From the NCBI GenBank assembly GCA_015143295.1, contig CM026556.1:19592547-19656546 (forward strand): 64,000 nt of DNA, in the 5' to 3' direction. The notes beneath the pieces are model-generated. The model was not told the origin of the DNA. It saw only the letters and a program-made list of their open reading frames with translations, and searched no databases. Positions 1 through 13,435 of the stretch are shown piece after piece. The DNA is from Tetracentron sinense. Lineage: Eukaryota > Streptophyta > Magnoliopsida > Trochodendrales > Trochodendraceae. Made by a program: the position numbers and the translations under genes. How positions within the stretch are numbered: position 1 is the stretch's first letter; each line of letters opens with the position of its first letter.

Positions 1-2036
1 ATCATGCAAAGGTTGCGAGGAGATATGATCTTCCGGTTCCTTGTAAACCTAATATTGTTCGAAGCCTCTAGAGTACTGGTTGGGCGCCGTACTTCATCAT
101 GGCTTGCACATGTGTAGTTCTATGAGATAGTGTGATGAATCTCATTCACAGAGAGTGGTGACTCTTGACTAACATGTGAGTATATGTAGCAAGTACATAA
201 TACTGAACGGGGTCACTAGTGGATACCCTATGGAATACACTGTCAGATTGTATTAGGGTTATCCATTTGACAAATTATCCTTAAACCTGAGCGGTTAACA
301 TTTTCTCAGACATCTGTTTATATGGCTTTGATGTGCCAATCAGCAATGTCCAATACACAGGACTAACTCCGGGTACGTTGGGTCATGTACACAATGTTTG
401 GAGAAGTGTGTAAACGCTCAATAAGGAATCCACAACTCCTTAATTGGAGATAATGATATCAAGGTGATACTTGTTGAACTGAACTGTTAAATCTAGTACT
501 GGTGCTTTTCGGTAAAATGGTTTTTATCGAAGTTGATATTTTTAATATGGAAAAGTATATATAAATATATATGTTAGTTATTTTCTAATGTTTCTTCAAA
601 AGTGTTTTGGAGGTTCAGTTCAATGAAAAGTAATCATGAGAAAGAGTTCTATTCATAAGTTAGGGACTAAGACAGTGGAATTGTTCCAATCCTTGAAGCT
701 TACAAGTGATATCAGAATGTGGAAGGATTTATTTGTAAATATATTGTGAGATGGTACTTACAAGCAATTCTCTATTTTCTGGATGTTAATCACATTGTGT
801 TAATGGAAATTAATTGTGATTAGTGGAACTCCAGGGATATAGATAAAATTCTATAATCCTAATGGAGTGTAGGAAAGGTGTTTCCTAGTAACAATGCTTT
901 AACCAAAAGGTTGAGTACTTGGTCCCACAACCGGAAATAGGAGATCCATTTAGATCCCACACACAAGGACCTTCTTAAAGTATTTAATTTAATTTATAAT
1001 TAAATTAATTAATTTCTCTAAATAATCACTATATGGTATAGTGAAGCTCTAAAAGGTGGAATCACATTGGATGTGAAAAACCAAATGGGTAGGACCCATT
1101 GAGAATTATTATAAAAGAATAATTCAAGTGACCAAGAGGGTTTTGGAAACCCTTTAGGCGTGTGGAGTGGGACCCACCTAAGGTGGGACGCCCACTTCAA
1201 GGAGGAATAATAATTGTTATTATTTTAATTAGTTTCTAATAACTAATATCCTTATTAGATAAGGTTAGTTAGTTAGTTAGTTAGTAACTAATTAAAGATT
1301 CCCTAATTGTTAGGGATTCCATTAGTTAGTTACTAATTCAAGATTCCTTATTGGATAAGGATAAGATTAGTTACTAATGGATAAGGTTAGTTTCTTTTAA
1401 GATTAATCCTAATTGGATTAGGAGAATAATCAATAAAGGAAACTATTGAGGAATCCTAATTGGATTAGGATAAGGTTAATGAATTATAATTTGATTACAA
1501 TTCAAGCAACCAAGAGGGAACTTATATAAAGGATTGGATACCCAGCCCTTTAAATATAATTCTCCAGAATTTTTTCTTCTCTCCCTCTCCTCAAGTTTAC
1601 GCCCAGCCCTCTCCCCCTTTGAGGGTGTACGGTCACCCTTCCCCTTCTTCCTTTTTGTTTGGTTTTTGATCTTGATGGTCAAGAACAAGTTCTTTGAAGA
1701 TCAAGATTGGATCTTGTTTGATCAAGAAAGGTTCTTGGATCAAAGAAAAGAGAAAAGGATAAAAGAGCATGGAATTTGGAAGGGCCATTAGCTTCCATTA
1801 GAGAAAGCTTTAAAGGAAAAAGAAGGTTCGTGTGAATCGACAGGAGACTTAACACTTGTGAAGTTTTGCGAGTACTATTCTTATGTGGATTTGACTTAAC
1901 AATTTCAAAGTCGCAAAGGTGAATGTTATTCTAACATTCATTAAATAAAATCAATTAGAATCTTAGTCAGATCTTGGGATTCGATGTATGCCCCCCAAGA
2001 ACTGTGTTTCTAAAATTAAAAAGAGGCATACTTTCA
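1..2036 (+). repeat. 5' LTR of Copia-1 (partial)
   Basis: Near-identical to 7534-9577 along its whole visible length and ends CTTTCA just before the primer-binding site. It contains a short TTAG microsatellite near 1265-1284 that is longer in the 3' copy (about 8797-8824), and a pyrimidine-rich stretch near 1560-1660. The first ~154 bp lie outside the window. Small reading frames within it are present in both LTRs and look like chance. Confidence 0.88.
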
Positions 2037-2037
2037 G

Positions 2038-2049
2038 TGGTATCAGAGC
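2038..2049 (+). other. Primer-binding site of Copia-1 (tRNA-iMet)
   Basis: TGGTATCAGAGC lies one base after the LTR end. This is the usual complement of the 3' end of plant initiator-Met tRNA used by Copia and many Gypsy elements for first-strand synthesis. Confidence 0.85.
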
Positions 2050-5000
2050 CTTGGCTATGCTTCTCTTTGATTTTAGGGGATAATCAAATTTTAATTGTAT
2101 CAAGAATCCCTCTAGTTATTGAGGGAGAGATATAGCCCTTAGAAATTAGTGTGATACTAATTTCAGTTTTGGATGATTTCAAAACCTCTCTTAATTCTAA
2201 TAGGGATAGGTATTTAGAGATATCTAAATCTTGATTATAGTCTTCAAGGATTTGGAAATCCTTTTAGAATATTAAATTAAATTGTTTAATTTATTTTAGA
2301 GAGCCCAGGGCAAGTTTTCCCTTTGATTTAGACCACTTAGATACCCATTGATATTTTGGCTAGCATATATAGATGGGATTTTATTTATTAAATATTAATT
2401 AATAAATCCTATGGTGTTAGACACCTTTGCTTAAGCGTTCTTGGAGATTAAAGCTTATTTCGATTTAAATTGATTCATGGATTTTTGGATTTGTATTTGA
2501 TTAGAAGAATCGATACAGTTTTGGTATTTTGGCCATACCTTTGTGACCATAAGTCCAATTTAGGTCCATCAGTACATCATTTTGAAGCCGTCAAAAAGAT
2601 CTACAACTTTCGTGAAGAAAGTTTTTCCAGAATCAATTGTTTTGAGGGTCAAAACTTGAGTCAAAAATCTAAAGCGGGAAAAGGAGTTTTCTAAATTAAT
2701 TTTCCAAGAGGCTTTCAAATTTTCCTAAATTCCATTATTTGATTTGAGAACATGGGATGCTATTAAATCGTTTAATGGGCTATCAATTAATTAAATAGTT
2801 TAATTATTTGATTCGAGAGCACGACCTGAGATTTAATTAAATTGTTTAATTATCTGCTTCGAGTCCACGGGCTATCATTTAATTAAATGTTAATTATGAT
2901 ATCATTTATAGTTCCCTAAAAAGTTTATGGGAATAATACCATAATTATTGTAGTTCATTAGATCAATTACATGTGCTCAGACTGCCTACATAGTATTTAT
3001 AAGTTTTTATTTGATTAATAGTTAATCAAGTAATTACATAAATGCCATTGGTTGAGATACAGGGTTTTATCTCAAGTGAATTTTAATTGAGAGAGATCAA
3101 TTATTTTATGGACATTTAATACTATTGTTTAGGGTATTATTTTATTTAATTGTTAAATCAAATAATTCTTAAAGCAGTTGGCCATTGTGGAAAATTTTGA
3201 ATTCACCTATTATTGATTTTGAATTTATTTTTGGAATCAATATAAGGTGATATTAAAAAAAAATTAGCAATTTGCTGATTTTTATTTTGATCTTTTAATA
3301 GTTATTAGATCAAAATAATATTGAAGGGATTAGATCCCTAGCCTAGCCGAATTTAATATGGTGTTTTCTATTTGTTTATCAATTGGGGAATGTGAGGATG
3401 AATTTTAGGGTTAGATTATATTTTAGAGAAATTGTTTCTCTTAATGATTTTCCAAGCATTAAAGGAAAATTGTTTTCTTTTAATGATGATCTAAAAGCCC
3501 TAAGAATTCATTCTTGTCATGCTTGTTTTCTTTGCTCTAAAGTTTTTCTATTAAATGTTAATAGAGGCCTTAACCATATGGGAAAGAGTTTTCCTAAGGT
3601 TGACAAAACCCTTGTTGAGGTTATGGACTTTTTAAGTAATTTTTCATGCCATGTTATTATTCATAGTTGATGAATTGTTAATATATATTCTTGTTGAATG
3701 GTGGATGGGTTCCATGATCATGCCTTCTTCTTCTCTCTCTATTCTCTTCTCTTTCTTCTTATGAGTTGTACTCCCCTTGAGCACCCTATTTTGGGTGGTT
3801 TCTCAAGGTTTCTTATTTTGAATATGATGTAATCTTAGTATTAGGAGTTTCTGGTTTTTCTCTATAGAGAAATCATATTGAAGATCGAAGATGATGGTGA
3901 TCCCATGGAGAATAAATCTTAGAAGGCGTTCTACAAGAGTAGTTGTAGGATTTCTAAGATAACATGATCATGTGAACCCATTATGCGGCTATATTATGTA
4001 TTTCATGTGATGATTTGTTATAGCTTTTAGTTGCTTAGAAAAGTCCATAACCCTTGTGATAATGTGATTATCGTTTTTGTGCAAATTTTAGATAATTGGA
4101 TCAAACCCTATAATATGTGTTTTGTTGAAATATAAAAAGTTTGTGTTTAAATAAAACACATTATTATAGCCCTTTCGGACGTGATGCATGTAATCCATGT
4201 TGAAATTTTTATGTGGAATATGTTACTTGCATGATTATGAGATAATTATGCCTTAATTGGCATAGATGTAAGCTAACAATATTCACGATAATAGGAAGTG
4301 CTTGAGTAACACTTATAGACCCTAGTAGAGGTCTTAGAAAGTTGTTTAAAGACTTGCATAATTTCTTTTAGACTTAGGGTTGGTGAACCCTAATGTACTA
4401 AAAATAATTCGTAGAGAATTAAATGGTAATATAGTCCATTTTGACTTATGGGCTGTAGTGATGCACATGGACACTTTATAATAGTTATTTTGGGCTCATG
4501 GTGCTTGGTATAACCAATGGTTCATCATATGGATGTATGAACCATTTAAAGCCCACTGATGTTAAAAATGACCTTTGTACCCTTGGATTAGATCCATTAA
4601 GATTTCTAGGGCTAGTGGGAGTTCATTGGAATTAGTTTGATCTAATTAAACAGAAATTTGATTTATTATCATGTGATGATTTTGTATATTGTTCTATACA
4701 TGTGATACAATGATAAATATTGTGAATGCTTTTAATATATGCATTAGTTGTATAATTTGTTCATAATATTCTGTTTTCCCTCAAGAAAAATATTAAGTGA
4801 ATTAAATGGGCTAATTTATCCTACGGGACAGTATTGCCCTATGACCTTCCATTAGCAATAAGACTAGGAATTAATTAGCCTGAGTCTTGTCTTGCCAAAA
4901 GGTATTGACATAATTCAGTCTGAGTTAAACTCCAAGAGCCTTATTTTTATAGTAGATAGGTTTGTGTATGGCCTGATAGGGAGTGTCAACTAAAATGGGT

Positions 5001-7379
5001 GCACAGCCCTACTTGATCATATGACGAACCAGAATGATGGGTTTCACTTAACCAAAGAACATGGCGGCTGAAACAGTGACAGTCATGTTGTCCTTGGAGG
5101 TCGCAAGAAAATTGGGAATCACTGATTTACATAAGGAGTTATGCATGAGATGCTCAGTGATGGATAGTTACTATCCACCTTGTAGTGCATGTGTGGTACT
5201 ATCCTAAAATGGAAGATTGCATGTGTATTATAAAGCACCTAATGCTCATCAGAAATATGAAGTAACATATTTCCTAATTTTATAGATTGAGGGGTCTATG
5301 AAATTTGACTGAATGATGGGCAATATCATCAAAGATTGAAAGCCCTGATCTAATGATATTATAATGTGTGAAATATTATGATGAATGTTTTATTGTCATG
5401 TCATTCTATAACCACCTTATCAAGACTTTAATAAGAATCTCTTGACCAATTCAAAGTGTTTGGAATGGAAAAGAAATCTCAAGTTTGTGTTTACTATCTA
5501 AAGAATTATCCAATTTCTTACTACTAATGGTAAATGTCATTTGAGATGTTTACAGAATACAATAGGGCTGCTAGGCAGTTTACTATATAAAAGAACAAGT
5601 AGACACCAAGTTGACTAGGGAAACCCAGTCACAAAAAAAAAATATATGATAGAGATCATTGGATTCATAAATCCTAATTCTTGGTGCTGAGATAAATTGA
5701 GATAAATTTATGGGATTAGAGGATATGATCCTCGACGAACTCCCAGAGTCCTTTAATATGGTTATGTTGAACAAGTAGGAAATCAGATTGTCTGAAATCC
5801 CACATGTTGCATATGGCTAAGAACCTTTGAAGAGTTCAATGCTCTTTGCAAAGATGTTCAAAAGAATTGGATTTTCTAAATCCCGAACATTTATGCAAAG
5901 GAAAGAAATCCAAGATTTTTCATTGGAAAGGAATTCTAGTATTATGGACAAGGGTTCTTCTGAGAAGAAAGGAAAGTATAAGGATTGTGCTTCATAGTGA
6001 AGCAATTGGTCATTGGATACAAGACAAACCTTTGGAAGGATTGTCCAGTTTGTATACTCATCAAGTCCAACTTAATTGTTGGAACCTCCAGCTCCTAATG
6101 CTTGGTATGATCTTGCATAAGTGCAATAGTTGCATATTTGTTAAGGAGAAGGAGAAATCTGAGTAGATAAAACTTCTACTTGGGAATTGGACAAAAGTTT
6201 GATGATCGTAACCATATGAATCTTCCATTAAGAGATGGCTAACTTTATTTCACCTTCTTTGAAAAGTTCAAGGAATTCCGCACTGAAATAAAGAAACAGC
6301 TAGGTAAGTCTTCCATGATTGAGAAGAGTACCTCTTGATAGAAATTTTATAATTTACTCTCATTACATCTTGTCTCAGATAATTCCGAGAACAAACCATA
6401 GCATGATGGTGTTGTTAAATCAAATTATATTGGATATGATTTGATAGAAGATGAGCTTGGGATTTGCATTAGAGACATTTAGTCTCTATTCCTAGATAAC
6501 AAAAGATATTTGTAAACAGGAATATAAGTTTCCTAGTAGAGAAACTAAATCTAGAATTGTTCTAGAAGCGGAAGCCCAATAGACCGATAATTATGAGAAT
6601 TGATAAAGATCAACTCTCTGCTCTCACTATACCTAAATAGTACACTAGAACCCACAGGTCCCAGAATCTGTAGTTGGACTAACTTTTATTCTGATGAAGT
6701 AATCAAATTGTTTGATTTTCATCTAAGAATGAAAGTATCCTTTGTGTGCAAATTAGTTAGTGGGAGCATAATTACTTTCCTGGCTCTATGCAAAGATAAT
6801 ATTATTTTCATTGTGAATGAAGTATGAATATTATTCTTCTCTTAGATTTGATCTAACAATTTGCAATGAAGGACAAAAACTTTGACAACATGTTTTCTTA
6901 GTCCTAAATGGTTTAGAGACAAAAGAAAAATGATATTGTTACTCTCCCAATAACAATAATGTTTTTGTGCAAGTAAGATTCCAAGAAAAGAGTTTCTACC
7001 TTTATGGAATGGAATCTGTTTCTCTTAGATATGTGATATCATGAGAAAGTATACTTGTACTAGACCGGATATTTATCATATGTTAATGTGATAAGATATT
7101 GGTCAGATTAGTCCGGAGCATTGTACAATGATAAAGCACAAGCATGTTAACTTCTAAAAATGATTGTTGGACAGTATCATTTTTATTTAGTCTTTTAAGA
7201 CTGTGGTTATTGATAATAAATTTGCAAGAGTTGCAAGTGTTATTGCATCACTACAATAGTTGTGGTAAAGCAGACATGATAGACCCATACATATTAAGTT
7301 ATGTCTCAATTGGTGTTTGAGAAACATCACTGAGAAGATGGGTATTACATCTAATTGGCTTAGAGTGCAAGTGAGAGAT
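2050..7379 (+). pseudogene. Decayed gag-pol interior of Copia-1
   Basis: Only short fragments recognisable as Copia coding sequence remain, in gag, integrase, reverse transcriptase, RNase H order along the plus strand. The part up to about 5700 is AT-rich and shows no coding signal I can name. A diverged second copy of the 6196-7030 segment occurs at about 32024-34099, which supports one family. Treated as a fossil with many breaks. Confidence 0.7.
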
Positions 7380-9577
7380 TGTTGGACTTATATGCCCTCG
7401 AAAGCCAATAAGAGACTTTTCTATATTGATTAAACAAGCATCATATTCACACAACCAACTATAAAGGGTATTTATATTAATTACTGTCTCATATGATGAT
7501 GACATAAAGTTCCATAGGTAACATTGTAGGAAAATCATGCAAAGGTTGCGAGGAGATATGATTTTCCGGTTCCTTGTAAACCTAATATTGTTCGAAGCCT
7601 CTAGAATATTGGTTGGGCACCGTACTTCATCATGGCTTGCACATGTATAGTTCTATGAGATAGTGTGATGAATCTCATTCACAAAGAGTGGTGACTCTTG
7701 ACTAACATGTGAGTATATGTAGCAAGTACATAATACTGAACGGGGTCACTAGTGGATACCCTATGGAATACACTGTTTGATTGTATTAGGGTTATCCATT
7801 TGACAAATTGTCCTTAAACCTGAGAGGTTAACATCTTCTCAGACATCTGTCTATATGGCTTTGATGTGTTAATCGGTAATGTCCAATACACAGGACTAAC
7901 TCCGGGTACGTTGGGTCATGTACACAATATTTGGAGAAGTGTGTAAACACTCAATAAGGAATCCAAAACTCCTTAATTGGAGATAATGATATCAAGATGA
8001 TACTTGTTGAACTGAATTGTTAAATCCAGTACTGGTGCTTTTTGGTAAAATGGTTTTTATCGAAGTTGATATTTTTAATATGGAAAAGTATGTATAAATA
8101 TATATGTCAGTTATTTTCTAAAGTTTCTTCAAAAGTGTTTTGGAGGTTCAGTTCAATGAAAAGTAATCATGAGAAAGAGTTCTATTCATAAGTTAGGGAC
8201 TAAGACAGTGGAATTGTTCCAATCCCGGAAGCTTACAAGTGATATCGGAATGTGGAAGGATTTATTTGTAAATATATTGTGAGATGGTACTTACAAGCAA
8301 TTCTCTATTTTCTGGAGGTTAATCACATTGTGTTAATGGACATTAATTGTGATTGGTGGAAGTCCAGGGATATAGATAAAATTCTATAATCCTAATAGAG
8401 TGTAGGAAAGATGTTTCCTAGTAAAAATGCTTTAACCAAAAGGTTGAGTACTTGGTCCTACAACCGGAAATAGGAGATCCCTTTAGATCCCACACACAAA
8501 GACCTTCTCAAAGTATTTAATTTAATATATAATTAAATTAAATAATTTCTCTAAGTAATCACTATATGGTATAGTGAAGCTCTAAAAGGTGGAATCACAT
8601 TGGATGTGAAAAACCAAATGGGTAGGACCCATTGAGAATTATTATAAAAGAATAATTCAAGTGACCAAGAGGGTTTTGGAAACCCTTTAGGCATGTGGAG
8701 TGGGACCCACCTAAGGTGGGACGCTCACTTCAAGGAGGAATAATAATTGTTATTATTTTAATTAGTTTCTAATAACTAATATCCTTATTAGATAAGGTTA
8801 GTTAGTTAGTTAGTTAGTTAGTTAGTAACTAATTAAAGATTCCCTAATTGTTAGGGATTCCATTAGTTAGTTACTAATTCAAGATTCCTTATTGGATAAG
8901 GATAAGATTAGTCACTAATGGATAAGGTTAGTTTCTTTTAAGATTAATCCTAATTGGATTAGGAGAATAATCAATAAAGGAAACTATTGAGGAATCCTAA
9001 TTGGATTAGGATAATGTTAATGAATTATAATTGGATTACAATTCAAGCAACCAAGAGGAAACTTATATAAAGGATTGGATACCCAGCCCTTTAAATATAA
9101 TTCTCCAAAATTTTTTCTTCTCTCCCTCTCCTCAAGTTTACACCCAACCCTCTCCCCCTTTGAGGGTGTAAGGTCACCCTTCCCCTTCTTCCTTTTTGTT
9201 TGGTTTTTGATCTTGATGATCATGAACAAGTTCTTTGAAGATCAAGATTGGATCTTGTTTAATCAAGAAAGGTTCTTGGATCAAAGAAAAGAAGAAATGA
9301 TAAAAGAGCATGGAATTTGGAAGGGCCATTAGCTTCCATTAGAGAAAGCTTTAAAGGAAAAAGAAGGTTCATGTGAATCGACAGGAGACTTGACACTTGT
9401 GAAGTTTTGTGAGTACTATTCTTATGTGGATTTGACTTAAAAATTTCAAAGTCGCAAAAGTGAATGTTATTCTAAGCTTCATTAAATAAAATCAATTAGA
9501 ATCTTAGTCAGATCTTGGGATTCGATGTATGCCCCCCAAGAACTGTGTTTCTAAAATTAAAAAGAGGCATACTTTCA
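7380..9577 (+). repeat. 3' LTR of Copia-1
   Basis: A 2198-bp LTR beginning TGTTGGAC and ending ACTTTCA. It matches the 5' LTR throughout. The purine-rich GTGAGAGA stretch just before it is the probable polypurine tract. The target-site duplication cannot be checked because the left flank is outside the window. Confidence 0.88.
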
Positions 9578-11490
9578 GGCTAATGGGCCTAATCCGGTAG
9601 ATTAGGGTTTTGCTTGACCGGGGTTGATCAATGTGCAAAGTAAAGGCACGGTAAGCCAAGGGGTAGTTCGGTAGCTAGGGTTTAGGCCCAATAGGCCAAG
9701 GATGAAGTCTGGAGGCAAATGGGAGTGTTAACCTAGGGTTAGGGTTTCTAATCGGAGTTAAAAAGGGGGTTAACTATGGTTAAAAAGCTCAAAAATGCAA
9801 TTTTTTGGTCTTTATAGTTTTTTAGATTTTTTAGGAATTTTTTCAAATTTTTGTGGAGTTATGTGGTGCTTAACCATGGTTAAAAGTCAACCAGAGGCCA
9901 TTTTAAGTATGGTTAAGGGTCAAGGTCAGTCAAAAATAGGCTCAGAAGGTATGGCAGGGCCTAGAATGACCTCCTACTAGGTTCGGGCCCTGCACAAAGC
10001 CCGAGATTAAAAAAATCAAGAATTAAGGTAATCGGATTACCTCCATTTCTGCTTATTTTTAACTGGACTTTGTAGGGGTTTAACTACAGTTAGGGATCAC
10101 CCCTGGGGAAAGTGAAGGCACAGGGAGAAATCCTGGAATGCTAGGAGTCCAATGGTCCAGGTCTCAGCCCAAGAGGAGTTCAGGTGTGGGCCTGACAACG
10201 ACCCAAAGTTTGCAAAAACAATAGTCTGTGCTGTCGGTAATCTAATTACCGACAGCTTGAACAGTTGCTTAACCAAGGTTTGGGGTCTTGCTAACCATGG
10301 TTAGGATGGCCCCTGAGTCTGAAAATTTGCAGAGATAAAGAGGGGACTCAAGGCTTTCTGATGGGCCTAGTGCGGGCCCAAAAGGATGAGGTATGTGGGC
10401 CACACCTGGGCCTAAAGTCACTGTAAAATAGGGTTCATATTGTCGGTAATAGGATTACCGACAATCTGTTAACCTGACTTTGGAGGCTAACCAACCATGG
10501 TTAGACCAAGAACTAAGGTCTGGTTTTTTACAGGGAGGTTTCCAAGGGTCTGAGTTACCCAAACCTGGCCTTAGAACTGACTAAGGCTCAGCTTAACTGG
10601 GGTTAAATGGCGAGTTACAGAGAGGCTCAATAGTGTCGGCACTGCTATTACCGACACTAATGCATTTTCAAAAAAAACACCATTTTCCCTACTGGGGTCT
10701 GCACCAGTACGAGTCTAAGGGTGTCATCATAGACTGAGGGACCCCCAGACCCCTTTGGGAATAACCATGCACGTGAGGGAGGGTGTTGCACCTGTGCTAA
10801 GCCTCGATGGGTTCCCCACGCCTATGGTGAAGGCGGGGGACCCCTTGTCCCTTGCTGTGAGAGCTATTGTAAGCAAAGGAAGAAGAGGAGAACCCCCTGG
10901 AATAGGACCAGGGGGTCTTACACTGATTTGTAAAGAAGAGAAAAGAAAAGAAAAGGGAGGAGTCTACCCTCTGTAGACCTTCGGTGGTGCCTGGCAGCAA
11001 GTGGTGGCGATAGGCTGTGGCCCATGGTGGACTCTGGCAGGTTGTGGAGGTCCCAAGGGGACCTAGTAAGGTTCTGAGGCAAGGGGAGGAGCTCAGGTGA
11101 GGCTAGGGTTTCACTAGGTAGGGCTAGGTCTAGGGTTTGGTCTAGGGCACACCTATGGTTAGTCCTAGGGTTTAGCTAGGGTTTGACTAGGGCTAGGGTT
11201 TTGGGAGTTTGGCTTTGCTAAATGGGCTTTGAGCCTGATGGATTTGTACCTAGGCTTGGCTAGGGTTTAAGCTAGGGCTAGGTCTAGGGCTTACCTAGGG
11301 TTTAGCTAGGCTCACACTAGGGTATAGCCTAGGGTTTAGGGTTTTCCTAATGGTAATGGGCTTTGAGCCCAAGGGTTTTGGTTCTAGGGTTTTAGGGTTT
11401 TACGACCTACCTAGGACTTGTTTAGGGTTCTACAGAGGACTTCACTAGGGGGACAAGGTTTTGACAGGGTGTAAAAATTGGGTGCTTACA
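9578..11490 (+). repeat. GC-richer unclassified repeat, probable long-LTR fragment
   Basis: This 1.9 kb block lies directly after Copia-1 and differs in composition from its surroundings. It carries repeated palindromes of the type GTCGGTAAT-N3-ATTACCGAC (about 10026-10042, 10230-10256, 10439-10465, 10631-10659), several AACCATGGTT palindromes, and from 11100 to 11460 many CTAGGGTTTAG-like motifs. It ends GTGCTTACA, a plausible LTR 3' end (…CA), where the next repeat begins. I infer the right part of a long Gypsy LTR (Tat/Ogre-like is a guess) into which Copia-1 inserted. No coding sequence recognised. Confidence 0.4.
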
Positions 11491-12751
11491 CATTCAACTC
11501 ATACATTCAACCTCATTTCAATCTTTATATCATTACAAAGCTAGATAATAATAGTTACTTACCTCTTGATCAAATCCTAGGTTAAAGGAGAACCCTTAAG
11601 TATAAATCCAAGCTTGTGGGAGCTTGATTGGAGCTCTTCTTCTTCAATCCAAAAACTCTGTTTGAAAATCTTCACTCTTCTTCCCTTTCTCTTCCAAGGT
11701 CTCTCTTTAGGTTTAGGGTAAACCAAAACCCCCCAATGATCTCCTATTTATAGGCAAAGGGGTTAAAACCTTAAAAATCACACACTTAGAAAGTCTAATT
11801 CGCGCACCTACGATCGTTCGTAGGCTTCCTACGATCGATTGTAGGTTTTCCAGAAGGTTTTCCCAGTTTCTGGGACTTTACGATCAGTCGTAACATATTT
11901 ACGATCGTTTGTAGCTTCCCTACGATCGTTCATAGGTCTTCTACGATTGTTCGTAGATTTAACAGAAAGTTTCCAGATTTTCATGCTTTGGTATTTCAGC
12001 CAAAACTTTTGACTTGTTTATCGGATTTTGACGATTCAACTTGCATTGGACTCGTCATTCAAATGAAAACAATTTTGTCTCTAATATCCAAGTCCAAATT
12101 CAGACTTTTTAATTACCTTAAAATGGCTCAAAAGCTGATTGGTCCGGAAATGGATTTCAGCAACCCATAATTTCAATAGACTTGGCTTCCGAAATCGGAT
12201 GTTTACCCTATCGTTGACTAAGAATATAGAAAAATGATAAACATGAACCTCGAAGGGGGTTCCAATACCTTTCCAAAAACTCAAGAATCACTCGATTCCG
12301 ATGAGCGGTGACAAAACTAAGGCTTCTTAAAGTGGAGGGTACGTTAAGACACCCAGTTTTCTCTTCTTTGTGTTTTGTGATTCCCAACACCCACACGCAT
12401 CCACACTCATCCAATAAAAAATTAGGGTGTTATTAAACTCTCATTACCAATGATAAACAACTAAGAAAATACATATAGGTCTTGACCTCCAATTACGCCA
12501 TTCACCGCACTATTCACTTAAGTTTCCGGGTTCAACATACACACTTAAGGTGTTCTATACCCTATGCTCTTAGACACTTAGAGTATTATCATACTCTTGT
12601 TTTGAGACTCCAAATATCCATCTAAAACCCTCACTTCACTTTCCTTAAACCAAGGACAAGTGGAAGGTTTTAGGCCTATACATACACTATGTAAGGCACT
12701 ATTCACTACCCTATTCACATGAACAATGACTGTGAGATCCGGGGTTCTACA
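11491..12751 (-). repeat. Partial Tekay-family LTR, minus orientation
   Basis: It ends GGGGTTCTACA, the plus-strand image of the Tekay LTR start (TGTAG-ACCCC). It contains the family's conserved stretch CGGATTTTGACGATTCAACT near 12020-12042 and the positional equivalent of the palindrome cassette at about 11810-11960, here built on TACGATCGTTCGTAGG. The other LTR end (TGTCACG…) is missing, so it is truncated at or near 11490. No target duplication seen. Confidence 0.6.
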
Positions 12752-13435
12752 GATAAATACCAGCACTGGGTTTTTCAAGTCTGGTTTTGACAAGTATCGA
12801 CTCAATATAAATTACTTTAGAAGAGTAGTGGAATCCTTGTTTAGCGTACACACACTTCTTCTAATATAGCGTACATAACCCAACGAGCCCGTATTTAGTC
12901 CGACGTGTTGGACATTGGCGATTGGCTACATCAAAGCTATATAGGCAAATACTAGAGAAGATGTTGACCTTTCAGGTTAAGGACAATCTGTCAAATGGAC
13001 TACCCTAAACATATAGACAATATATTTCTAAGGGTATCCATTGAGCGATCTAGTTGCAATATAAGTACTTCTTACTTAGATCCACATCTTAGTCAAGAGA
13101 CCTTTTTCTCAGTGATTGAGATTCATCACTCCATCATATATAACTAACAATGTGTAAGTTAGTAGGAATACATTATCCAGATGTATCCTAAATAACTTAG
13201 AACAATTCTAGGTCTACACAGAACCAGAAAACCATATCTCCTTAGCAATTAGTTAATAACTAATTGGATGGTTTTCCTACAATGTTACCTAAGGGACAAA
13301 GTAGTCTCATCTAATGAGATACTTTTAATATGTTACCCAATGTAGAAGACAATGTGTGAATGTAAAATATGCTTTTGTTGATTAAGTAGACTAATACAAT
13401 TCCGAAATGGCTTTCGTGGGCATATATGTCTAACA
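12752..13435 (-). repeat. Inverted fragment of a Copia-1-type LTR
   Basis: Reverse-complement similarity to the first ~700 bp of the Copia-1 LTR: it ends at the image of TGTTAGACATATATGCCCAC and contains CAACGAGCCCGTATTTAGTC (counterpart of the ACTCCGGGTACGTTGGG stretch near 370). It is clearly more diverged from the Copia-1 LTRs than they are from each other. It abuts Tekay LTR pieces on both sides, so it is a rearranged remnant. Confidence 0.6.

Larger units (their letters stand above)
1..9577 (+). mobile_element. Old decayed Copia LTR retrotransposon (Copia-1), left end outside window
   Basis: Two long direct repeats (1-2036 and 7380-9577) flank a 5.3 kb interior. An initiator-Met tRNA primer-binding site follows the first repeat. 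The second begins TGTTGGACTTATATGCCC straight after a purine-rich GTGAGAGA stretch. About 154 bp of the 5' LTR lies left of the window. The interior has no long reading frame, but scattered short stretches recall Copia order: gag (ILDELPESFN-like near 5720), integrase (FFEKFKEF-like near 6260), reverse transcriptase/RNase H (CTRPD-like near 7055). It is badly broken, with many breaks. The first 500 bp or so of the LTR pair differ by roughly 4-5%, mostly transitions, which suggests one to two million years at commonly used plant LTR rates. Copia lineage not determined. Confidence 0.85.

Noticed and set aside
1476-1791. Small frames conserved at 1476-1791 and 9017-9332
   Set aside because: Present twice only because they lie in the two LTRs of Copia-1; no protein family and no codon pattern.
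11100-11460. True telomere
   Set aside because: Motifs are irregular and interspersed, with retrotransposon DNA on both sides.
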